From Actinomycetota bacterium (GTDB lineage: Bacteria > Actinomycetota > Acidimicrobiia > Acidimicrobiales > AC-9), in assembly GCA_005888295.1 (NCBI GenBank), contig VAWP01000046.1, positions 19,945 through 54,234 of the forward strand: DNA of 34,290 nt, in the 5' to 3' direction. A model generated the notes under the pieces. That model searched no databases and was not told where the DNA came from. It was given only the letters and a program-made list of their open reading frames with translations. This document shows, piece after piece, positions 23,918 through 31,819 of the stretch (positions are counted from its first letter, which is position 1; each line of letters begins with the position of its first letter). Both the position numbers and the translations under genes were made by a program.

Positions 23918-24862
23918 TCAGGCGGCCAGATCCGACAGCGCCCGGCGGAAGCGGTCGGTGGCTATCGTGCGCGCCGTCGCCTCGTAGGCGTCGCGGGCTG
24001 TCCGGTCGAGGCCGGCGCCTCGCATGAGGTTGACGCCGTGGGCCCGCACCTCGGCCGCCGACGGGCGCAGGAGCAGGACCTGGGCGCCTCGGCGCCGCGC
24101 TGCCCCTGCCTCCTGGGCCAGGGCCCGGGCGGGCCTCCTGCGGGCCAGCTGGATCAACGGCCCCGGTGGTCCTGCGGGATCGTACGCAAGTGGCGCCACG
24201 CCGATGATCAGGTCGCAGCCGGCGCGCCCGGCCAGGTCGAGGTTGGTCGTCGAGTGGGCGCCACCGTCGACGAGCACGTGGTCACCGACGCGCACGGGAG
24301 GGAAGATCCCCGGGATGGCGCACGAGGCCTCAACGGCGCGGGGCAGGTCGATGCGAACCTCGTCCTCGCGACCGAGGACGACCCTCCGACCGCTGTGGAT
24401 GTCGACGGCGCACAGCCACAGTGGCGCGGCCGGCCAGGCTGCCGGCAGCTCGGCGTCGAGGCGCTCGCTTCCCTCGGCCATGGCGAACAGCCCACCCGGG
24501 AAGACCCGCCGGAGCACACCCGGCACCTCCGGGGTCGGGACCCGAAGCACCGAACGGCTCAGGACGTACGCCGATCCGAGACCGCGCTGCACGAACTCGA
24601 CGGGTGAGGCGAAGTTGGGGGCGAGTATTCCCCTCCATCCGTCCCGCTGCTCGGTCCCGCTGTCCACCGCCTCGTTCCAGAAGTCAGCCGTCGACCAACC
24701 GCTGCGGAGGTAGGCGGCGATGGCCGCTCCGGCGCTGGTCCCGACGACCAGGTCAGCCGATGCCAGCCGCACCCCGCCCTCCTCCTCGAGGGCGCGGAGC
24801 ACGCCGGCGTGGTACGCGAGGCCGACCACCCCACCGGCGCCCAAGACCACCCCGAGCTTCAC
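23918..24862 (-). CDS. Patatin-like phospholipase
   Basis: Ser-Asp dyad acyl hydrolase of 314 residues. The glycine-rich oxyanion loop is LGAGGVVGLAYHAGVLRALEE; the nucleophile elbow is GTSAG with S43; the dyad Asp is in LVDGGAHSTTNLDLA (usual form DGG/DGA). Between lies a region typical of the short bacterial group, with IPGIFPPVRVGDHVLVDGG. There is no signal peptide, so the substrate is probably an intracellular lipid or acyl ester. GTG 24862 follows a G-rich run (GGGGGGGATC) that can serve as ribosome-binding site. It lies 39 bases after the possible GNAT gene on the same strand, so co-transcription is likely. It converges on the unknown gene at 23224. Confidence 0.9.
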   Translation of the reverse strand: MKLGVVLGAGGVVGLAYHAGVLRALEEEGGVRLASADLVVGTSAGAAIAAYLRSGWSTADFWNEAVDSGTEQRDGWRGILAPNFASPVEFVQRGLGSAYVLSRSVLRVPTPEVPGVLRRVFPGGLFAMAEGSERLDAELPAAWPAAPLWLCAVDIHSGRRVVLGREDEVRIDLPRAVEASCAIPGIFPPVRVGDHVLVDGGAHSTTNLDLAGRAGCDLIIGVAPLAYDPAGPPGPLIQLARRRPARALAQEAGAARRRGAQVLLLRPSAAEVRAHGVNLMRGAGLDRTARDAYEATARTIATDRFRRALSDLAA

Positions 24863-24901
24863 GATCCCCCCCGGTGGTGGACTACGACGAGGCGGGCCGG
24901 C

Positions 24902-25570
24902 TCACCGGCCCAACCGACCCTCGGCCAGGTCCTCCGCCATGGCCCATCCGAAGGCGACGAGGCAGTCGAAGCGCTTCTGGGTCAACGGCTTGAAGAAGGC
25001 GGCGACGTCGGCGGGGCCCGACTTGAGGCTGCGGTACTCGAGCACCCCAGCGGGCGATCCCGTACCACCCAGCACGAAGGACCGGTCGTTCAGGCGACCG
25101 TCGGCCCCGAAACGCTTCGCCAGTCGACGGCCCCACGCCCGCTCCTCCCCCGTCGGTCGGTGCTGTGGCCGGGGAACGACGTCGGAGAGTCCCTTGAAGG
25201 CGTCGAAGGCGCCGGGATCAGCCATGCGCGTACCGACGAGCACGTCCTCGTCGGGAAACGCGAGCAGGGCCCGGCGGTACTGGTCGTTCATCAGCGCCCG
25301 AACGACCTGCTCCCGCTTGGACGTCGGCTTCACCGAGGCGAGACCCACGAGCAGCGAGGGAGTCCCGCCGATGCGCTCGAGCGTGCAGAAGGAGAACCCG
25401 GCGAGCCGTCCGCCCTCGCGGGCCTGGGTGACGAGCACCCACTCGTCGCGCTGCTTGGAGAGGAACCCGACGTCGAAGCCCGCCGAGCCGTCGGTGCAGA
25501 TGTCGGCCATGTCGGCCAACTCGGCGTCGCTCAGCGCCGTGCAGTCCTTGGTGTCGACCTCGATGGACAT
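24902..25570 (-). CDS. Conserved-looking protein, possibly GNAT-fold
   Basis: Protein of 222 residues. The pattern ALSDAELADMADICTDG..., then REGGRLAGFSFCTLERIGGTPSLLVGLASVKPTSKREQVVRALMNDQYRRALLAFPDEDVLVGTRMADPGAFDAFKGL, resembles GNAT acetyltransferases, with strand 4, a loop and a following helix. The acetyl-CoA signature Q/RxxGxG/A is not clear, so activity is doubtful. The C-terminal half is unfamiliar (RRLAKRFGADGRLNDRSFVLGG...VAAFFKPLTQKRFDCLVAFGWAMAEDL). ATG 25570 has AAGAGGTC directly upstream; a longer frame continues into the dnaE 3' end without support. It lies downstream of dnaE on the same strand, with a hairpin between, and upstream of the patatin gene. Confidence 0.68.
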   Translation of the reverse strand: MSIEVDTKDCTALSDAELADMADICTDGSAGFDVGFLSKQRDEWVLVTQAREGGRLAGFSFCTLERIGGTPSLLVGLASVKPTSKREQVVRALMNDQYRRALLAFPDEDVLVGTRMADPGAFDAFKGLSDVVPRPQHRPTGEERAWGRRLAKRFGADGRLNDRSFVLGGTGSPAGVLEYRSLKSGPADVAAFFKPLTQKRFDCLVAFGWAMAEDLAEGRLGR

Positions 25571-25657
25571 GACCTCTTGAGTACTCCCGTTCGACCTGGT
25601 ACTTGGCTTGTCCCCCTCCAGATTACGGGATGGCGCCGGGATCTGTCCCATGCGGGG

Positions 25658-25687
25658 CCCGCCGATCGGGGGCTCGCGGCCGGCGGG
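25658..25687 (-). terminator. GC-rich hairpin downstream of dnaE
   Basis: CCCGCCG (25658-25664) and CGGCGGG (25681-25687) pair perfectly around a 16-base loop in the 136-base gap after the dnaE stop. No U-run; a weak or Rho-assisted terminator at best. Confidence 0.3.
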
Positions 25688-25706
25688 TGGCCCGGCGCAA
25701 CGCCGC

Positions 25707-28700
25707 TCAGCTGACGACGGCGTTGGGGCCGAGGAGGACCCGCACCTCGGCGACCACGCCGGACCGAGCATCCACGTTGAGCTCGTCCGGTAGGCGAAGC
25801 ACCTTGGCGCCGACGTGCAGGTACACCGGCGACGGGCCCGGGTGGTCGACGAGCAGCTGCTTGAGGTCCTGCAGCAACGGATCGGTGAGACTGGCCAGCG
25901 GGAGGCAGATCCGCAATGGCGGTCCGTCGTCGGCGACGAGCTGGGGGCGGGTGAGGCCCATGCACACCAGCTTGGGCTGGTCATCGCGGGTGTCGATCCG
26001 GCCCCGGACACAGACCGCCACGTCTTCCTCGAGCAGGGCCCCGAACTGGCGCATGGCGCTCGGGAAGACGAAGGTCTCGATCGAGGCCTCGAGGTCCTCG
26101 AGGACGAAGGTGGCCATCTGGTCGCCACTCTTGGTGTACTTGCGCACCAGGTTGGTGACGACGCCCCCGATCACCCGAACCTCGGCGTCGCGGTTGCCGT
26201 TGGCCGCGACCGGTGCCATCTCCCGAAGCTCGGTGATCGTACAGTCGGCGTGCTTGGCCAGGGCCGTCTCCATGCCCATGAGCGGATGATCGCTCACGTA
26301 CAGACCGAGCATCTCCTTCTCGAACGACAGACGCTGCGCCTTGTCGAACTCGACGTCGGGGATCGGCACCCTCGAGTCGTCGAAGCCGATCGTCGTCCCG
26401 GTCTCGCCGCTCGTCCCGTTGCCGTTCCCACCGGTCCCGCCTCCGTCGAGCGCCGCGAACAGGCTCATGATGCCCAGCTCGGCCTCTCGACGCCGAGCGA
26501 GGGTGCGGTCGACCACCTGCTCGAAGACGAGGCACAAGCCCTTGCGCGGGTGACCCATCGAGTCGAACGCGCCCGCCTTGATGAGCGACTCCACGGTCCG
26601 CTTGTTGAGCACTGCTGGGTCCACGCGGTCGCAGAAGTCGTAGAAGTCACGGAACGGGCCGCCGCGCTCGCGCTCGGCCACGACCTGGGCGACGAGACCC
26701 TCGCCGACGTTGCGGATGGCCGAGAGGCCGAACGGGATGGCTCCCGAGCCGTGCTCGGACGTCGTCTGGGCGGTGAAGTCCGACGCAGACACGTTGACAT
26801 CTGGTACCAGCACCTGGATGTGACGGGCCCGGCACTCGCCGAGGTACACGGCGGTGCGGTCCTTGTCGTCCTTCACGCTCGTGAGGAGGGCGGCCATGTA
26901 CTCCACGGGATAGTTGGCCTTGAGCCAGGCCGTCTGGTAGGCCACCAGCCCGTAGCCGTAGGAATGGCTCTTGTTGAAGGCGTAGTCGGCGAACGGCTCG
27001 ATGAGGTCGAACAGCGACGTGCCGAGAGCGGCGCCGTAGCCCGTCCGCTCGCAGCCCGCCACGAACTGCTCCCGCTCAGCGGCGATGAGCGATCGGATCT
27101 TCTTGCCGCAGGCCTTCCGGAGCCGGTCGGCCTCGGCCAGGCTGTAGCCGGCGAAGCGCTGGGCCACGCGCATCATCGACTCCTGGTAGATCATGAGCCC
27201 GTAGGTGTCCGCCAGGATGTCCTCGAGGTCGGGGTGGGGGTAGGTGATCGGTTTGCGGCCGCACTTTCGGTCGGCATAGTCGTTGTGCATGTTCGCGGCC
27301 ATGGGACCCGGCCGGTAGAGGGCCACCAGCGCGGCGACGTCCTCGAAACGGCTGGGAGCGAGGGAGCGCATGAGCGCGCGCATGGGCGCGCCCTCCAGCT
27401 GGAAGACCCCCACCGACCGTCCTTCACGGAGCATGGCGAAGGTCGCCTCGTCGTCGGGTGGGAGGGCGTCGATGTCCGGACGTGCGCCCCGTGAGCGCTC
27501 GATCAGGTCCAGCGCCCGCTCGATGACGCTCAGGTTGCGCAGGCCGAGGAAGTCCATCTTGAGCAGGCCCAGCTCCTCGACGCCGTGCATCTCGTACTGC
27601 GTGACGATGGGCGCGTCCTCGGCGGGTGTCGAGGGATCTGGCTTTCGCTGGATCGGGAGGTGCTCGGTGAGAGGGTCGCGCGTGATGACCACGGCGGCGG
27701 CGTGGATACCCGCCTGGCGCCGCAATCCCTCCAAGCCCTTGGCCACGTCGATCACCTGCCGGGCCTCGGGATCGCTCTCGTACATCTCCCGGAGACCGGT
27801 CGCCATCTTGAAGCCGTCCTCCTGGCCCTCGCGACGCTCGAGGCAGGCACCCAGAGGGGTGTCGCGGCCCATCACGAGGGGCGGCATGGCCTTGGCGATG
27901 CGGTCCCCCACCGCGTAGGGATAGCCGAGCACCCGGGCGGCGTCGCGCACTGCGGCCCGAGCCTTGATGGTCGAGAACGTCACGATCTGGGCGACGCGGT
28001 CCCACCCGTAGCGCTCGGCTGCGTAGCGGATCATCTCCCCTCGACCCCGCTCGTCGAAGTCCATGTCGATGTCGGGCATCTCCCGGCGGCCGGGGTTGAG
28101 GAAGCGCTCGAAGAGCAGGTCGTGGTGGATGGGATCCAGATCGACGATCCGCAGGCAGTAGGCGACACAGCAGCCGGCGGCCGAACCCCGGCCGGGCCCG
28201 ACGCGGATGCCGGAGGTCCGGGCGTGGCGGATGAGGTCCCACACGACGAGGAAGTAGGCCGAGAAACCCATCTCGGCGATGACACCGAGCTCGTAGTCGA
28301 GCCGCTCGACCACCGCCGTCGGAACGGGCCGGCCGTAGCGCTCCTCGGCTCCCACCATGGTCAGGTGGCGGAGGTAGGCCGCGGCTGCCGCCTCGCCGCC
28401 GCCGGCCGCGAACTCCTCCGGCACGGGGAACTCGGGCAGCTTGGGCTTGCCGAACTCGATGTCGACCGCGGCGCGCTCGGCCACCCAGAGCGTGTTGTTG
28501 CACGCGTCGGGCCAGTCGCGGAACAACGTCCGCATCTCCGACGCCGACTTGAGGTAGTGCTCCTCTCCCTCGAACCTGAACCGCTTGGGATCGTCTCGTA
28601 GGGCGCCGGTCTGGACGCACAGGAGCGCGTCGTGTGCCATGGCGTCGGTCCGATGGGTGTAGTGGCTGTCGTTGGTGGCGAGCAGCGGCGCCCCCAGCTG

Positions 28701-29342
28701 ACGGGCGATGTCGATGAGGCTGGCGTTGGTCTTGCGCTGCAGCTCGAGGCCGTGGTCCTGGAGCTCGACGAAGAGATGCTCCCGGCCGAATATGTCCTGG
28801 AGCCGCCCGGTCAGCTCGGTGGCCCCGGCGAGATCGCCCCGCTGCAGGGTCTGGAGAACGAGCCCGCCGAGGCAACCCGTGGTGGCGATGACGCCCTCGT
28901 GGTGGCGCTCGAGCAGCTCCCAGTCGAGCCGGGGCTGGTAGTAGTAGCCCTCCAGGTAGGCCGCGCTCGAGAGCTGCATGAGGTTGCGGTAGCCAACGGT
29001 GGACTCGGCGAGGAGCGTGAGGTGGTAGTAGAGCTTCTCCCCTCCCTCGACGTCGCCGCCGGTGTCGTCGACCCTGCCGCGCCGCACCGGTCGCTCGTGG
29101 CGGCTGGCGGCGGCCATGTAGGCCTCGATCCCGACGATGGGCACGACGCCCTGCGCCTGACACTCCTTGTAGAAGTCCAAAACGCCGTACATGTTGCCGT
29201 GGTCCGTGATGGCGAGGGCCGGCTGCCCGTCGGCCGCCGCCGCCGCCACCAGGTCCTTGACCCGGGCGGCCCCGTCGAGCATGGAGAACTCGGTGTGCAC
29301 GTGAAGGTGGGCGAACGAGTCGCCTCCAGCTCCGCCCGCCAC
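25707..29342 (-). CDS. dnaE: DNA polymerase III alpha subunit (DnaE1 type)
   Basis: Replicative polymerase of 1211 residues. The PHP domain opens with HLHVHTEFSMLDGA and keeps DHGNMYG, E and NDSHY metal ligands, so it is probably an active proofreading exonuclease as in mycobacterial DnaE1. The polymerase core has RVGPGRGSAAG and the catalytic aspartates D424 and D426 (PDIDMDF) and D597 (LLKMDFLGLRN). YQESMMRVAQRFAGYSLAEADRLRKACGKK and the FNKSHSYGYGLVAYQTAWLKANYP region are the fingers and the tandem HhH approach. The C-terminal OB fold (VRVIGGVVTNLVRKYTKSGDQMATFVLED) is followed by a short tail. GTG 29342 has AGGAGG 8 bases upstream. The promoter region holds a DnaA-box-like palindrome. Confidence 0.97.
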   Translation of the reverse strand: MAGGAGGDSFAHLHVHTEFSMLDGAARVKDLVAAAAADGQPALAITDHGNMYGVLDFYKECQAQGVVPIVGIEAYMAAASRHERPVRRGRVDDTGGDVEGGEKLYYHLTLLAESTVGYRNLMQLSSAAYLEGYYYQPRLDWELLERHHEGVIATTGCLGGLVLQTLQRGDLAGATELTGRLQDIFGREHLFVELQDHGLELQRKTNASLIDIARQLGAPLLATNDSHYTHRTDAMAHDALLCVQTGALRDDPKRFRFEGEEHYLKSASEMRTLFRDWPDACNNTLWVAERAAVDIEFGKPKLPEFPVPEEFAAGGGEAAAAAYLRHLTMVGAEERYGRPVPTAVVERLDYELGVIAEMGFSAYFLVVWDLIRHARTSGIRVGPGRGSAAGCCVAYCLRIVDLDPIHHDLLFERFLNPGRREMPDIDMDFDERGRGEMIRYAAERYGWDRVAQIVTFSTIKARAAVRDAARVLGYPYAVGDRIAKAMPPLVMGRDTPLGACLERREGQEDGFKMATGLREMYESDPEARQVIDVAKGLEGLRRQAGIHAAAVVITRDPLTEHLPIQRKPDPSTPAEDAPIVTQYEMHGVEELGLLKMDFLGLRNLSVIERALDLIERSRGARPDIDALPPDDEATFAMLREGRSVGVFQLEGAPMRALMRSLAPSRFEDVAALVALYRPGPMAANMHNDYADRKCGRKPITYPHPDLEDILADTYGLMIYQESMMRVAQRFAGYSLAEADRLRKACGKKIRSLIAAEREQFVAGCERTGYGAALGTSLFDLIEPFADYAFNKSHSYGYGLVAYQTAWLKANYPVEYMAALLTSVKDDKDRTAVYLGECRARHIQVLVPDVNVSASDFTAQTTSEHGSGAIPFGLSAIRNVGEGLVAQVVAERERGGPFRDFYDFCDRVDPAVLNKRTVESLIKAGAFDSMGHPRKGLCLVFEQVVDRTLARRREAELGIMSLFAALDGGGTGGNGNGTSGETGTTIGFDDSRVPIPDVEFDKAQRLSFEKEMLGLYVSDHPLMGMETALAKHADCTITELREMAPVAANGNRDAEVRVIGGVVTNLVRKYTKSGDQMATFVLEDLEASIETFVFPSAMRQFGALLEEDVAVCVRGRIDTRDDQPKLVCMGLTRPQLVADDGPPLRICLPLASLTDPLLQDLKQLLVDHPGPSPVYLHVGAKVLRLPDELNVDARSGVVAEVRVLLGPNAVVS

Positions 29343-29369
29343 GCGCCGTCCTCCTCTCCTCGAGCCCCG

Positions 29370-29390
29370 TCGTCCACAGCCTGTGGACGA
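29370..29390. promoter_or_regulatory. Perfect 21-base palindrome resembling two inverted DnaA boxes, upstream of dnaE
   Basis: Arms TCGTCCACAG and CTGTGGACGA are perfect reverse complements around one central base. Each contains TCGTCCACA, 8 of 9 matches to the actinobacterial DnaA box TTGTCCACA. It lies 28 bases before the dnaE start, in the probable leader just past the -10 (29409-29414). A role in DnaA-linked control is inferred. Another reading is the operator of an unknown dimeric regulator. Confidence 0.5.
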
Positions 29391-29408
29391 GTTACACCGC
29401 TGTCATTC

Positions 29409-29414
29409 ACCCTA
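29409..29414 (-). promoter_or_regulatory. -10 element (TAGGGT) of dnaE
   Basis: TAGGGT on the minus strand, 66 bases before GTG 29342, is the only good TANNNT near the gene. It gives a leader of about 60 bases that contains the palindrome and the AGGAGG site. No clear -35. Confidence 0.35.
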
Positions 29415-29607
29415 CCGCACCGCCACCGGCCTCGCCGCCCGCTGGAGGCACCTCCTTGTCCGCCCGGGCTGGTCGACCCGCGCTCAGGCATCGTGCGGTG
29501 TTCCACATTTCGTCGATAGCGCTGGCGCTTCGGCGGGATCAGCACCTCGTTTCGACCACAGGTGGAACCTCAGGAGCTTCCCCGCTCGCCCCTATCGCTG
29601 GCGGCGA

Positions 29608-30129
29608 TCAGAGATACGTGCCGGGGCGGGGGCTCTGGGCGTCCTCGCCGCTCGGTAGCTGGCGCCGCCGCATCTCCTCGAGTTGCGAGCGGGCGTTCAT
29701 CTGCTGCGCGAAGAGGGTCGCCTGGATGCCCTGGAACAGTCCCTCGAGCCAGCCGACGAGCTGGGCCTGGGCGACCCTCAGCTCGCCCTCGCTCGGCGTT
29801 CCCCCATCGAACGGAGACGAGATCCGGTCGAGCTCGGCGGCCAAGTCGGGCGAGAGCCCGTCGCTCAGCTCGTGTATCGACGTGTCGTAGATCTCGCGCA
29901 GCCGGGTCCGGCTCTTCTCGTCCAGCGGGGCCTGGCGGACCTCCTCGAGCAGCTGGCGGATCATGGACCCGATGCGCATCACTCTGGCCGGCTGGGCGAC
30001 CGTCTCGGTGGGCTCGACGGAGCCGCCCCCGGCGGGCGCCTCGTCGGCCTCGGCGCTCGGGCGGGTGCCGACCGCGCCCGGAGGGACAACGACCACGTTC
30101 GGAGGAGCTTCGGGTCTGTCAGGAGCCAT
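29608..30129 (-). CDS. bpa: Bacterial proteasome activator Bpa/PafE
   Basis: ATP-independent ring activator that opens the 20S proteasome gate for unfolded or misfolded proteins. The protein has 173 residues, the same length class as mycobacterial Rv3780. Characteristic blocks are AQPARVMRIGSMIRQLLEEVRQAPLDEKSRTRLREIYDTSIHEL, LSPDLAAELDRISSPF and LRVAQAQLVGWLEGLFQGIQATLFAQQMNARSQLEEMRR. It ends GTYL, where the mycobacterial protein ends GQYL; this terminal Tyr-Leu motif docks into the alpha-ring pockets. The N-terminus is disordered and Pro/Ala-rich. ATG 30129 has AAGGA upstream. It is 19 bases after the phosphodiesterase stop, so one operon. It implies a 20S proteasome elsewhere in the genome. 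Confidence 0.94.
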   Translation of the reverse strand: MAPDRPEAPPNVVVVPPGAVGTRPSAEADEAPAGGGSVEPTETVAQPARVMRIGSMIRQLLEEVRQAPLDEKSRTRLREIYDTSIHELSDGLSPDLAAELDRISSPFDGGTPSEGELRVAQAQLVGWLEGLFQGIQATLFAQQMNARSQLEEMRRRQLPSGEDAQSPRPGTYL

Positions 30130-30148
30130 CTTCGATCCTTAGTCCGGA

Positions 30149-31333
30149 TCAGGCCCGGCGCGCCAGCAGCGGTACCACCATCTCGGCCGAAGTCAGCGAA
30201 CCGTGCCTGCTGACGAGGCTGACCTCACCCGTGTCGGCGGGATCGAGAAACGCCACCGGCGCGTGCGCGACCAGGGCGACGTCGCCGAGGCGGTGCTCGA
30301 CCTCGGGCACGGGCTTCCCCCCGAGCCATCCCTCGGCCAGGACCTGCTCCCTCGTGCGCACCCAGGCAACGTGGCCGTAGGCGGACGACGCTCGCTCAGC
30401 CAGGCGGTCCGCAGTCCCGGGGCGGGCGTGAAGCCAGCGGAAGCGGCCCTCGCCCGACAGGAACGTGACGTCGGCCATGATCTCGGGGGACAGGGTGATC
30501 GTGTCGTCGCCGACGTCCACCTGCCCGTGGTCGGACGTGACGAGCAGGGCGGCACCGGCCGGCAGGGCGTCGAGCACGCCGGCGACGAGGTGGTCGGCGG
30601 CCGCCACCTCCGCTTCGTAGTGGGCGTCCAGCCCCCACTCGTGGGCCACCTTGTCGATGCCGTCGTAGTAGGCGTACACGAGTGGCTCGCCCTCGGTCAG
30701 CAACCGAGCCACCTCGACCGGCAGGGTCGAGGGCATGCGCCAGCCCCGGATCGGGGAACCGGCGAGGTGGGCGGCGGTGAAACCGGTGCTGACGAACTCC
30801 GCCCTCGTCACGGCGGGCACCCGCCTCCCGGCGAAGGCCGGCGAAGGCTGGAAGACGGCCGGCCGCACCTTGGTCCGGACGTCGCCCGCCTCGGTCCTCC
30901 ACCGCAGGACGTTCATCACCTCCTGCTCCCCCACGTGCACCCGGTAGCCGACGACACCGTGCTCTGCGGGGGTGAGGCCGGTCGTGATCGAGGTGAGGGC
31001 CGTCGCCGTCGTCGTCGGAACCACCGACGTGATCGGCCCTCCCGTCAGGGTCCGCACGGTCGGAGCCAGCTGGGGTCGTTCGAGCAGCTGCTCCCAGCCG
31101 AACCCGTCCAGGACCAGCAGGACGACCTGCGTCGCGTCCCGCACCGGCTCGGGAAGCCAGTCCGGGGGCTCGCCGCTCCGCCGTTCGAGCAGCGCGCCCA
31201 CGAGGCCGGTCAGGCAGGGACCTCCGTAGACGGGGAGCACGGGGCTGGGGGCAGCCGAGGCCGGTGACCGCGCGCCGCCCGGGGACGCGGCGTCGTCCCG
31301 CAGTGCCGGGGTCGGGGTCGGCTCGGCCTCCAC
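30149..31333 (-). CDS. Type I phosphodiesterase / nucleotide pyrophosphatase family protein
   Basis: Alkaline-phosphatase-superfamily metallohydrolase of 394 residues. VVLLVLDGFGWEQLLE holds the first metal-binding Asp. SVVPTTTATALTSITTGL provides the Thr nucleophile. YYDGIDKVAHEWGLD and LLVTSDHGQVDV give further metal ligands, and SRHGSLT the last His. There is no signal peptide, so it is cytosolic unless the Pro/Ala-rich start hides a secretion signal. GTG 31333 lies 7 bases after TAAGGT, a leaderless arrangement; a longer frame to 31432 would cross the divergent Rrf2 gene. Its product and substrate are unknown (nucleotide sugars or phosphoesters likely). Bpa follows directly, possibly co-expressed. 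Confidence 0.9.
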   Translation of the reverse strand: MEAEPTPTPALRDDAASPGGARSPASAAPSPVLPVYGGPCLTGLVGALLERRSGEPPDWLPEPVRDATQVVLLVLDGFGWEQLLERPQLAPTVRTLTGGPITSVVPTTTATALTSITTGLTPAEHGVVGYRVHVGEQEVMNVLRWRTEAGDVRTKVRPAVFQPSPAFAGRRVPAVTRAEFVSTGFTAAHLAGSPIRGWRMPSTLPVEVARLLTEGEPLVYAYYDGIDKVAHEWGLDAHYEAEVAAADHLVAGVLDALPAGAALLVTSDHGQVDVGDDTITLSPEIMADVTFLSGEGRFRWLHARPGTADRLAERASSAYGHVAWVRTREQVLAEGWLGGKPVPEVEHRLGDVALVAHAPVAFLDPADTGEVSLVSRHGSLTSAEMVVPLLARRA

Positions 31334-31340
31334 TACAGCG

Positions 31341-31365
31341 ACCTTACGCCTGGGGGCCCTACCAT
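31341..31365. promoter_or_regulatory. Face-to-face leaderless promoters: TAAGGT (minus) and TACCAT (plus)
   Basis: TAAGGT (31341-31346, minus strand) is 7 bases before GTG 31333, and TACCAT (31360-31365, plus) is 7 bases before GTG 31373. The -10 boxes are 13 bases apart, so RNA polymerase could probably occupy only one at a time; mutual competition is inferred. Confidence 0.5.
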
Positions 31366-31372
31366 GGAATAC

Positions 31373-31819
31373 GTGAAGGTGTCGACGAGGGGCGACTACG
31401 CCAGCCGGGCGCTGCTGTCCCTGGCGCTGCACGCGGCCGACGACGGACCGACGTCGGTACGCGACCTGGCCGAGCGCACCGGCCTACCCCAGCCGTACCT
31501 CGAGCAGATTCTCCTGGCTCTGAAGGGCGCCGGCCTCGTGCGCTCCAAGCGGGGCGTGGGCGGTGGCTACGTCCTGGCCCGGCCGGCGGACGAGATCACC
31601 CTGGGCCAGATCGTGAGCGCCGTCGACGGCCCGATCGTGGCCGGTGACTTCGGCGCGCCACACCAGAACGGTGCCTGCGACCACGAGGGCCAGTGCGTGC
31701 TGCTGGCGGTGTGGTCGGAGGTGGGCAAGCACATGCGGTCCCACCTCGACTCCTTCACGCTCGCCGACATGGTCTCACGGTCTCGCGGGTGGACCGCGCC
31801 CCTGGCCCCGCTCACCTAG
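31373..31819 (+). CDS. Rrf2-family transcriptional regulator, two-Cys variant
   Basis: Protein of 148 residues. The winged HTH (about 1-85) is VKVSTRGDYASRALLSLALHA, DLAERTGLPQPYLEQILLALKGAGLVRSKRGVGGGYVLARP, typical of IscR/NsrR/RirA relatives. IscR holds three ligand cysteines (92, 98, 104). Here C102 and C108 match the second and third (the latter in CVLLAVW), while the first is Pro (P96), with H97 and H104 close by. It could bind an Fe-S cluster with a His ligand, or act without one. GTG 31373 is supported by the usual VKVSTRGDYA start and TACCAT 7 bases upstream; ATG 31364 adds three residues. It overlaps the phosphatase stop by 8 bases in convergent orientation. Confidence 0.88.
   Translation: MKVSTRGDYASRALLSLALHAADDGPTSVRDLAERTGLPQPYLEQILLALKGAGLVRSKRGVGGGYVLARPADEITLGQIVSAVDGPIVAGDFGAPHQNGACDHEGQCVLLAVWSEVGKHMRSHLDSFTLADMVSRSRGWTAPLAPLT

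Noticed and set aside
29400-29512. A 33-codon minus-strand frame upstream of dnaE (begins MWNTARC)
   Set aside because: No -10 6-9 bases upstream, no ribosome-binding site, and it runs through the dnaE promoter.
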